The notes beneath the pieces were generated by a model that saw only the letters and a program-made list of their open reading frames with translations, made no database searches and was not told the origin of the DNA. Position numbers and translations under genes: made by a program. DNA of 6,315 bases from Phycisphaeraceae bacterium (lineage in GTDB: Bacteria; Planctomycetota; Phycisphaerae; Phycisphaerales; UBA1924), in the NCBI GenBank assembly GCA_009827215.1, contig WUAJ01000141.1:1-6315 (forward strand). Reading direction: 5' to 3'. This document shows, piece by piece, positions 1-4,971 of this stretch. The first letter of the stretch is position 1. Each line of letters starts with the position of its first letter.

Positions 1-207
1 TGCGGCGGTCGTGCACTCGTCGTGAACGAAGCGCGTCCTCGCGAAGAGCGCCCACGCGGTGGCGGTGGTCGTGGTGGCTACGGCGGCGGCGGAGGCGGCC
101 GCGGTGGTTACGGCGGTGGCGGCGGTGGTGGTGGCGGCTGCGGCGGTGGTGGCGGCGGCGGTGGTCGCGGCGGCTACGGTGGTGGCGGTGGCGGCGACAA
201 CTGGTAA
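1..207 (+). CDS. RRM RNA-binding protein, C-terminal part (5' end outside the window)
   Basis: The reading frame is open from the first base and stops at TAA 205-207, giving the last 68 residues of a longer protein. It begins with CGGRALVVNEARPREERP, which matches the last beta-strand of an RNA-recognition motif and the linker seen in bacterial and plant glycine-rich RRM proteins (typically GR-x-L-x-VNEA). A tail of about 48 residues follows that is almost entirely glycine, punctuated by RGGYGG units and a single Cys, and it ends in DNW. In this family the RRM binds single-stranded RNA, and such proteins are often linked to cold response or RNA chaperoning; the RGG/GGY tail adds non-specific RNA contact and self-association. 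The GTG at 22 is not a credible start because the RRM continues upstream of it. A terminator follows 24 bp downstream. The family call is firm; the specific role is inferred. Confidence 0.85.
   Translation, partial: CGGRALVVNEARPREERPRGGGGRGGYGGGGGGRGGYGGGGGGGGGCGGGGGGGGRGGYGGGGGGDNW
70..200 (+). repeat. Low-complexity GGN tract encoding the RGG/GGY glycine-rich tail
   Basis: This is a run of imperfect GGY/GGC codons interrupted at intervals by CGY GGY GGY TAC GGY units (RGGYG). The strongly biased G-rich strand also leaves other frames open, including an Ala/Val-rich one that is only a shadow. Such tracts vary in length between relatives through slippage or unequal exchange and are prone to assembly error. 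Confidence 0.8.
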
Positions 208-231
208 GCCAACCACATCTGTTGAAATCTC

Positions 232-262
232 AAAACCCGCTCACATCGAGCGGGTTTTTTGT
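232..262 (+). terminator. Intrinsic terminator of the RNA-binding protein gene
   Basis: A perfect 11-bp inverted repeat, AAAACCCGCTC (232-242) and GAGCGGGTTTT (248-258), encloses a 5-nt ACATC loop and runs into T255-T260, then GTT. It sits 24 bp after the stop codon. The A-run on the left arm gives a short U-tract in the opposite direction as well, so it may work both ways. Confidence 0.9.
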
Positions 263-283
263 TGCATCTGATGAATCGAGCGT

Positions 284-292
284 TGTGGATAA
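284..292 (-). other. Isolated DnaA-box-like 9-mer
   Basis: TGTGGATAA on the plus strand is the exact complement of the consensus DnaA box TTATCCACA. Only one copy was seen, between two terminators, with no cluster and no AT-rich unwinding region nearby. A single site can occur by chance in a window of this size, so it is not evidence for an origin. Confidence 0.25.
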
Positions 293-300
293 TGCTGTGA

Positions 301-339
301 GAAAAACAAAGAACCCCCACACTCATGTGCAGGGGTCTT
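301..339 (-). terminator. Intrinsic terminator downstream of tRNA-Asn
   Basis: Read on the minus strand, GGGG (334-331) pairs with CCCC on the other arm and an inner TGTG/CACA helix closes a 4-nt loop, with a small bulge between the helices. The hairpin is followed by a T-rich run (TTCTTTGTTTTTC). It starts 6 nt beyond the tRNA 3' end, the expected place for a transcript end. Confidence 0.75.
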
Positions 340-344
340 GTGAA

Positions 345-416
345 CTCCTCCGACTGGACTCGAACCAGTAACCTAGCGGTTAACAGCCGCTCGCTCTACC
401 ATTGAGCTACGGAGGA
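345..416 (-). tRNA. trnN: tRNA-Asn (anticodon GTT)
   Basis: The minus strand folds into a standard 72-nt cloverleaf. The acceptor stem is TCCTCCG/CGGAGGA with discriminator G at 345. The D arm is GCTC/GAGC with an AATGGTA loop. The anticodon stem is AGCGG/CCGCT around the loop CTGTTAA, with the anticodon GTT at 384-382. The T arm is ACTGG/CCAGT with loop TTCGAGT. Anticodon GTT reads the asparagine codons AAC and AAU. The 3' CCA is not encoded (TTCA follows the discriminator), so it must be added by CCA nucleotidyltransferase. The gene is a lone minus-strand unit with its own promoter and terminator. Confidence 0.96.
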
Positions 417-433
417 TCAAAATGCAGGTCACA

Positions 434-461
434 ACGCTAGCAACCTCATTCCCAGTGTCAA
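434..461 (-). promoter_or_regulatory. Probable sigma-70-type promoter of tRNA-Asn
   Basis: The minus strand carries a perfect -35 hexamer TTGACA (461-456), a 16-bp spacer and a weaker -10 hexamer TAGCGT (439-434). This predicts transcription starting near 427, about ten bases before the tRNA 5' end. The -10 matches the consensus only at T, A and the final T, so the call rests mainly on the perfect -35 box and the position. Confidence 0.55.
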
Positions 462-535
462 GTCTGAGAGGATGATCTGGGAAAGAATCCCCTCTTGGGA
501 TCAACCGGACCCCTGATTGATCGTACACATAGGGT

Positions 536-1948
536 ATGAACTCCAGTCGATTCGTCGATATCCGGACATTGCTGCTCTTGGTCCTGACCCTCGTGATGGG
601 GTCTGGAGCAGCGTCCGCTCAAGATGCTCGCGAGGGGCTCCTCTGGATCGACTCCAAACCGGCACTGGAAGGGATCCTGTCGATGGGATCCGGATCGATG
701 GATGCGGATCTCGCGTCCTCTCCGATGCTGCGTGATCTTGGGAAGATCGCGGGTGTGCTCAGCTCCAAAGATCTCGCTCGATTACGCCGGGAACTGACCA
801 AGGCGATGGAGGTGCCTGAGGAGAGCGAATCGATTGGATCGCTCGTGCTTGAGCGTTCTGGAGACACAAAACTGCTCAGCGTCGCGAGGGATCAAGCGGG
901 ACGGCTCTACCTGCTCGAGGATGCCGAATCGACAACTGGGTATGCACTGACTGAGGATCTCCTCAATGAACTACCGATCGATCGCGCGTTACTCGTCGGG
1001 ATGGATCGTGAGCGTGCCTCGAAGCAACTGCGGAGTGGTCGATTGGATCTCCCGTACTACGAGTCCAGTATCAAACTTGACGGCAAGACGCGCCGTGCTC
1101 GGCTCAAACGGCAGTATCCTGAACTGAGCAGGGACTTGTCCGAAGAACACATACAGGTTCGATTGCCTGTGAATCATCAGTCAACCGGACTGCCTGGGAT
1201 ACTGGTGTGGGTGAGTCCGACTCCCAATGGTCAGATCCCGAGAATATTCCACGACGCGTGCGACGAGTTGAATCTGATCGCGATCGGAGTGGACAACAAC
1301 GGTAACACTCGAGAACTCACCAATCGACTCCAGATACATCTCGATTCAATCGCGACGATCAGCGCGTATGTACGGATCGATCCCAGACGCGTGTACATCA
1401 CCGGCATGTCGGGTGGGGGACGATGCTCAGGGATCCTCCAGCTCGCGTTCCCAGACATATTCATGGGGACTGTTCCCATCGTGGGTCTGGATTCGTACCA
1501 CAGGACCCCCACTGGGAAAGCCGGAGAGTACTGGCCCGAACGGCTCGCGAAGCCGAGCGGTCGATGGTTCAAGATGCTCAAGGAACGAAGGTTTGCGTGC
1601 ATCACAGGAACGATGGATTTCAATGCTCCAGAAATGGAGAAACGCACGGCTCAGATGCAAGCGGACGGACTCGATGTCCGGCTCGACATGATCGAGGGCA
1701 TGGGACACACGATGCCGAGCGCGGAGCAGTTCTCCGATGCTCTCCGCTGGGTAGACCAACTCCAGCAAGAGATGATCAAACAAGCCGAGCAGGATGCGTC
1801 TGAGGACCTGTCCACACTCAAGGAACGCTTTGGGGATCAGCTCGGGGTCATCCCAATTACACGCAAACAACTCATCGACATCACGATCGAAGCCCCTTGG
1901 TCGGTCGCGGCGTGGGAAGCGGCACGGCTGCTGGGACTCGACGAATAG
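536..1948 (+). CDS. Secreted alpha/beta-hydrolase (esterase-like) with an unrecognised N-terminal region
   Basis: The protein is 470 residues. Residues 1-28 form a Sec signal peptide: a short polar N-terminus with arginines, a Leu/Val-rich core and an ASA-QD cleavage site after A28. I do not recognise residues 30-200. From about 205 the sequence fits an alpha/beta-hydrolase of the PHB-depolymerase/esterase type: strand GILVWVSP (221-228), strand LNLIAIGVDNN (245-255), RVYITGMSGGG with the G-x-S-x-G nucleophile S292 in the elbow, a likely acid D361 in ITGTMDFN and H391 in EGMGHTMPS. The triad order and spacing are right for the fold, so it is probably an active serine esterase or depolymerase acting in the periplasm or outside; the substrate is unknown. 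Residues 410-470 form a charged tail, possibly helical. The start at 536 keeps a complete signal peptide. AGGG at 531-534 lies too close to the ATG for a normal Shine-Dalgarno. The aminotransferase gene follows after 41 bp in the same direction. Confidence 0.8.
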   Translation: MNSSRFVDIRTLLLLVLTLVMGSGAASAQDAREGLLWIDSKPALEGILSMGSGSMDADLASSPMLRDLGKIAGVLSSKDLARLRRELTKAMEVPEESESIGSLVLERSGDTKLLSVARDQAGRLYLLEDAESTTGYALTEDLLNELPIDRALLVGMDRERASKQLRSGRLDLPYYESSIKLDGKTRRARLKRQYPELSRDLSEEHIQVRLPVNHQSTGLPGILVWVSPTPNGQIPRIFHDACDELNLIAIGVDNNGNTRELTNRLQIHLDSIATISAYVRIDPRRVYITGMSGGGRCSGILQLAFPDIFMGTVPIVGLDSYHRTPTGKAGEYWPERLAKPSGRWFKMLKERRFACITGTMDFNAPEMEKRTAQMQADGLDVRLDMIEGMGHTMPSAEQFSDALRWVDQLQQEMIKQAEQDASEDLSTLKERFGDQLGVIPITRKQLIDITIEAPWSVAAWEAARLLGLDE

Positions 1949-1989
1949 TTGCGTGCACGAATCTTGCTGATGCACTATCGTCAGGGATC

Positions 1990-3168
1990 ATGACACAAAT
2001 CGCAGAACGATTCAGACCATTCGGGACGACCATTTTCACAGAGATGACCATGCTTGCCAACAAGCACAACGCGGTCAACCTCTCCCAAGGATTCCCAGAC
2101 TTCGATGGCCCCGAACTCGGCAAACTCGCGGCACAGCGTGGGATCAGTGAAGGGCACAACCAATACGCGCCGCTCGCGGGACTACCAATCCTCAAGGACG
2201 CGATTGCACGCTGGTCATCGGACTACAACGGGATCGCGTATGACCCAACAAGCGAGATCACCGTTACCAGTGGGTGCACCGAAGCGATCGCATCCGCTTT
2301 TATGGGGCTGGTCAATCCCGGCGATGAGGTGATCCTGTTTGAGCCGTATTACGACTCGTACCGCGCGTGTCTTGCGATGAGCGGCGCGACGGCAAAGTTT
2401 GTGACGATCCGTCCGACAGAGTCTGGATTCGGATTCGATCCTGATGAACTCAAAGCAGCGTTCAGCAATCGAACGCGTGCGGTGCTGGTCAATACGCCTC
2501 ACAATCCGACCGGAATGGTCATGAACGAACAGCAGTTGACGCTCATCGCGGATCTGTGCAAGAAACATGACGCGATTGTCTTCTCCGATGAGGTCTACGA
2601 ACGGCTGACTTACGACGGCTGCAAGCACCGATCCATCGCGACGATCGATGGGATGCGCGAACGCACAGTGATCATGTCCTCGCTCGGAAAGACCTTCTCG
2701 CTGACTGGGTGGAAGATTGGATGGACATTAGCGCCTGCTGCATTGACTGCTGGCGTACGATCGGCGCACCAGTTTGTCACCTTCTCTGTTCCAGGACCAT
2801 TGCAACTTGGAGCCGCGGCTCTGCTCAATGATGCACGCGACGAAGCAGACCGACTTCGAGATCAGTTCCAACAAACGCGTGAAGTGCTTGCTGAGGCGCT
2901 GAGCGAGTTGGGTTTCGGTGTGCACAATCCACAAGGCGCGTACTTCATCATGGCTGAACATCAAGCGATCAGCAGTCGGCTTGGTTTGCAAACAGATGTG
3001 GATCTGTGCCGATGGCTCCCGGAGCACGCTGGGGTCGCGGCGATCCCACCCAGTGGGTTCTACATGAATCCGGCAGATGGCGCGGGGTTCGTTCGATTTG
3101 CGTTCTGCAAACAGATGGGGACGATCGACGAGGCAATCAAACGGCTCCGCTCGGCGCTGACGCAATGA
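1990..3168 (+). CDS. PLP-dependent class I/II aminotransferase (YbdL / kynurenine aminotransferase type)
   Basis: This 392-residue protein has the usual length for fold-type I aminotransferases. The N-terminus (GTTIFTEMTMLA, then NLSQGFPDFDGP at 30-41) closely resembles E. coli YbdL, a methionine aminotransferase, and eukaryotic kynurenine aminotransferases/cysteine-S-conjugate beta-lyases. Other landmarks are NQYAPLAG (57-64), NTPHNPTG with the PLP-contacting N172, SDEVYERL with D200 (pyridine nitrogen) and Y203, SLGKTFSLTGWKIGW with the Schiff-base lysine K234, and VRFAF with R369 binding the substrate carboxylate. The enzyme should move an amino group between an amino acid (methionine, aromatic or kynurenine are typical of the group) and a 2-oxoacid in the cytoplasm. 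I chose ATG 1990 because homology begins there; extending to 1897 would overlap the hydrolase gene. The SD is weak (AGGG 1983-1986). Its last codons overlap the kinase start (ATGA). Confidence 0.92.
   Translation: MTQIAERFRPFGTTIFTEMTMLANKHNAVNLSQGFPDFDGPELGKLAAQRGISEGHNQYAPLAGLPILKDAIARWSSDYNGIAYDPTSEITVTSGCTEAIASAFMGLVNPGDEVILFEPYYDSYRACLAMSGATAKFVTIRPTESGFGFDPDELKAAFSNRTRAVLVNTPHNPTGMVMNEQQLTLIADLCKKHDAIVFSDEVYERLTYDGCKHRSIATIDGMRERTVIMSSLGKTFSLTGWKIGWTLAPAALTAGVRSAHQFVTFSVPGPLQLGAAALLNDARDEADRLRDQFQQTREVLAEALSELGFGVHNPQGAYFIMAEHQAISSRLGLQTDVDLCRWLPEHAGVAAIPPSGFYMNPADGAGFVRFAFCKQMGTIDEAIKRLRSALTQ
3165..3168 (+). promoter_or_regulatory. ATGA start/stop overlap coupling aminotransferase and kinase
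   Basis: The kinase ATG (3165-3167) and the aminotransferase TGA (3166-3168) share bases. No strong Shine-Dalgarno sequence lies upstream inside the aminotransferase 3' end, so kinase translation probably depends on ribosomes terminating on the upstream gene. This favours a shared mRNA. Confidence 0.7.
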
Positions 3169-4367
3169 CCAGTATTCAACTCTCAACTTCGCTTGATCCA
3201 CAAATTGCTCGATTCGTCAGTGCGTTTGTCGAGCACACGCTCGATGCAGTCACTCCACAGCGTTTGATTTCCCAGTCGATGGACTTCGATGCGTTTGATT
3301 GTCCCACACATGTCATCGCGTTCGGGAAAGCCGCGGCGTCGATGGCTCTGGGATGCCGAGCAGAGTTAGGCACAAGGTTCGCCGATGGGATCGTGCTGTG
3401 TCCCGATGAGCAGATCCCAGTCGATCATCAATCACTCAGTCTGTCGTTCTTTGGGGTTGACCACCCTTCTCCAACGGAGCGAAACATCGAAGCAACCAAA
3501 GCGGTCATTGAGTACGCATCTGCGATCTCACCAGAGCATGCGTGTGTTGTGTGCATCTCTGGCGGTGGCTCGGCGCATTTGTGCGCCCCATCCCAAGGTG
3601 TTTCGCTCAACGAAATCATCGATACCACAGAGCGGCTCAATCAATCCGGTGCGAGTATCCAAGAGCTGAATGCTGCACGCAAGAATCTCGAAACCCTCAA
3701 AGGCGGAGGGCTCGCAGGACTACTCGGACACCTCGAGCATGTGGAGGCATGTGTACTCTCCGATGTCATGGGAGACAATCTGGACACCATCGCTTCAGGA
3801 CCGATGCGAGAAGATAGCCAGTCGATCAAGCACACCGTCATCGGAAATCATCTCGTGCTGCGAGATGCTTGTGGATCGTTCGTCCAACATATCGATCCGA
3901 GGGTCGAGGCAAGATCGATGGATGCAACCGGGGAAGCATCAGATGCTGGTCAAACACTCGCAGGATTGTTCCAACAATCACCTCAAAGCCCCTTCATTGC
4001 GACTGGTGAGACCACTGTGGATGCGAGAGGGACTGACGGGGTTGGTGGGCCTTGCATGGAATCCGTGCTCGCGGCTGGGCTCGAGCTCACGCAATCCAAC
4101 CTCTCGGACTGGGTCGTCATCGGCTTGGCATCGGATGGAATCGATGGACCGACACAAGCCGCGGGTGCGATCTTGACCAATAAGATGCTTGAGGCAAATG
4201 GAGTCATGGAAGCTGCTCAACGAGCACTCTCGGAGCACGATACGCTCGGTTTTTTTCGCTCAATCGGAGCAGACATCGTGATTGGTCCCACTGGGACCAA
4301 TGTCAATGATCTGGTGATGATCTGTCCGAAGATACTCACAGAAGCGTTCAACATCACTCCAAAGTGA
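3165..4367 (+). CDS. Glycerate 2-kinase, MOFRL/DUF4147 (GckA/TtuD-like) family
   Basis: The protein is 400 residues, slightly short of the usual 410-450. Family motifs appear in order: AFGKAA with K55, the position of the conserved active-site lysine; VDHPSP (98-103); ISGGGSAHL (131-139); NAARKNLETLKGGGLAG (169-185); LSDVMGDNLDTIASGP (198-213); IATGETTVDARG (278-289); ASDGIDGPTQAAGA with D324 (322-335); and GPTGTNVNDL (374-383), the C-terminal MOFRL signature. Members phosphorylate D-glycerate to 2-phosphoglycerate with ATP, feeding lower glycolysis from glyoxylate, serine or tartrate breakdown; some relatives were named hydroxypyruvate reductases. The usual GGRNQE stretch reads GGPCME here (294-299), losing an arginine thought to be catalytic. 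The ATG at 3165 overlaps the aminotransferase stop as ATGA, suggesting translational coupling. An upstream in-frame start at 3006 would lie inside the neighbour and is not supported. Confidence 0.9.
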   Translation: MTSIQLSTSLDPQIARFVSAFVEHTLDAVTPQRLISQSMDFDAFDCPTHVIAFGKAAASMALGCRAELGTRFADGIVLCPDEQIPVDHQSLSLSFFGVDHPSPTERNIEATKAVIEYASAISPEHACVVCISGGGSAHLCAPSQGVSLNEIIDTTERLNQSGASIQELNAARKNLETLKGGGLAGLLGHLEHVEACVLSDVMGDNLDTIASGPMREDSQSIKHTVIGNHLVLRDACGSFVQHIDPRVEARSMDATGEASDAGQTLAGLFQQSPQSPFIATGETTVDARGTDGVGGPCMESVLAAGLELTQSNLSDWVVIGLASDGIDGPTQAAGAILTNKMLEANGVMEAAQRALSEHDTLGFFRSIGADIVIGPTGTNVNDLVMICPKILTEAFNITPK

Positions 4368-4391
4368 AGCGAATCCGCGTGATTTGGGGTG

Positions 4392-4421
4392 TTGACCAGT
4401 GTTTTTCGCAATCTGAATGGT
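4392..4421 (+). promoter_or_regulatory. Possible infA promoter
   Basis: The 125-bp gap before infA contains TTGACC (4392-4397), a good -35 match, and AATGGT (4416-4421) after an 18-bp spacer as a weak -10. TATCGA just beyond is spaced too far. No terminator was seen after the kinase gene, so infA might also be read through from upstream. Confidence 0.3.
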
Positions 4422-4483
4422 ATCGATGCATACGCTTTCAACCCCGCCCGTACATGGATCCGGGGATCGGACAAAGGCTATTT

Positions 4484-4488
4484 GGAGA
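4484..4488 (+). promoter_or_regulatory. Ribosome binding site of infA
   Basis: GGAGA ends 4 nt before ATG 4493. It decides the start: further in-frame starts at 4454 and 4364 have no such site, and IF-1 proteins normally begin MAK, as encoded from 4493. Confidence 0.75.
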
Positions 4489-4492
4489 TTTC

Positions 4493-4717
4493 ATGGCGAA
4501 ACAGGATGACAAAATCACAATGGATGCGATCGTAACCGAGGCGCTTCCAAACGCGATGTTCAAGGTTCGGCTCCCAAACGAGCAGCAGACCGAGATCATC
4601 GGATACATCTCAGGAAAGATGCGGAAGCACTACATCCGTATCCTGCCGGGCGATACCGTTACGGTTGAAATTTCTCCGTACGATCTGACCAAAGCACGGA
4701 TTACTTACCGTCGTTGA
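4493..4717 (+). CDS. infA: Translation initiation factor IF-1
   Basis: The 74-residue product is a single S1/OB-fold domain covering the whole protein, close to the usual 71-73 residues. It shows the hallmark segments EALPNAMFKVRL (17-28), GYISGKMRKHYIRILPGD (38-55) and VTVEISPYDLTKARITYR (57-73). IF-1 binds the A site of the 30S subunit next to IF-2 and IF-3 and helps select the initiator tRNA. Compared with the common form (VELENGHKVLAHISGKMR) the loop before GYISGK carries about two extra residues (NEQQTE in place of the short NGH turn). It appears to be a stand-alone gene, between its own possible promoter and a clear terminator, rather than part of a ribosomal-protein cluster. The identification is firm. 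Confidence 0.97.
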   Translation: MAKQDDKITMDAIVTEALPNAMFKVRLPNEQQTEIIGYISGKMRKHYIRILPGDTVTVEISPYDLTKARITYRR

Positions 4718-4743
4718 TCGAACGCGTCGAGTTGTTATTGAAT

Positions 4744-4775
4744 AGCCCATCTTCACGATGGGCTTGTTTGTTTTT
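4744..4775 (+). terminator. Intrinsic terminator of infA
   Basis: An 8-bp stem, AGCCCATC (4744-4751) and GATGGGCT (4757-4764), with a TTCAC loop is followed by TGTTTGTTTTT. It lies 26 bp after the infA stop codon. Confidence 0.9.
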
Positions 4776-4776
4776 C

Positions 4777-4814
4777 CACAGTGAGCATCTCGTTTCGAGA
4801 AACTGAACACTGTG
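4777..4814 (+). repeat. Nested inverted repeat in the infA-protease spacer
   Basis: The outer arms CACAGTG (4777-4783) and CACTGTG (4808-4814) enclose an inner perfect hairpin, TCTCG (4788-4792), TTT, CGAGA (4796-4800). The internal loop is asymmetric (4 and 7 nt). No T-run follows, so it is not a second terminator. It could be an mRNA processing or stabilising structure at the infA 3' end, or an operator; the sequence does not decide. Confidence 0.5.
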
Positions 4815-4861
4815 ATACTCGCCAACTCGATTGAAAGCGCACAAGAGATCCATTTCTTGAT

Positions 4862-4874
4862 TGATTTCAAATCA
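4862..4874. repeat. Short palindrome TGATTT-C-AAATCA upstream of the protease gene
   Basis: This is a perfect 6-bp inverted repeat around one central base, about 100 bp upstream of the protease start. Its size and symmetry suit a dimeric repressor site, but no convincing promoter hexamers flank it. The rest of the 4776-4971 spacer shows no gene. Confidence 0.3.
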
Positions 4875-4961
4875 GATGGAACCAAAGTCTATCTTGAACG
4901 AATCCATTCATACTGACACGCTGAAGTACGCCGTGTTGGAATAGGGACATCTTAAACAGTC

Positions 4962-4967
4962 AGGGGA
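4962..4967 (+). promoter_or_regulatory. Ribosome binding site of the protease-like gene
   Basis: AGGGGA ends 4 nt before the ATG at 4972, a usable purine-rich Shine-Dalgarno. It supports this start, which also gives a signal-peptide-like N-terminus. Confidence 0.6.
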
Positions 4968-4971
4968 CACA

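Noticed and set aside
59..271. Open Ala/Val-rich frame across the glycine-rich region
   Set aside because: It is a frame-shifted shadow of the GGN repeat that encodes the RGG tail; it has no family resemblance and runs through the terminator.
284..292. Replication origin suggested by a perfect DnaA box
   Set aside because: Only one box, no cluster, no AT-rich region and no dnaA/dnaN neighbours; a 9-mer match is plausible by chance.
345..416. tRNA gene as an integration (att) site for a mobile element
   Set aside because: No integrase, no duplicated tRNA 3' end and no compositional break beside it in this window.
478..501. Alternating GGGA/TCCC/GGGA segments that could form two exclusive hairpins (attenuator-like)
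   Set aside because: Stems are only 4-5 bp, there is no U-tract and no leader peptide; too weak to call a riboswitch or attenuator.
1427..1975. 182-residue open frame antisense to the hydrolase gene
   Set aside because: It is antisense to a gene with clear catalytic motifs. The translation is rich in Arg, Ser and Pro without domain features, as expected of a shadow in this base composition.
1897..1989. Extended N-terminus of the aminotransferase starting inside the hydrolase gene
   Set aside because: The added residues are low-complexity translation of the hydrolase 3' end in another frame; family homology starts at the ATG at 1990.
3006..3164. Extended N-terminus of the glycerate kinase
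   Set aside because: It would overlap about 160 bp of the aminotransferase in another frame, whereas the ATGA start at 3165 gives the expected family length.
4250..4256. Run of seven T in the kinase gene as a programmed frameshift site
   Set aside because: The zero frame continues cleanly through the MOFRL motif to the normal end, and no alternative frame yields a sensible product.
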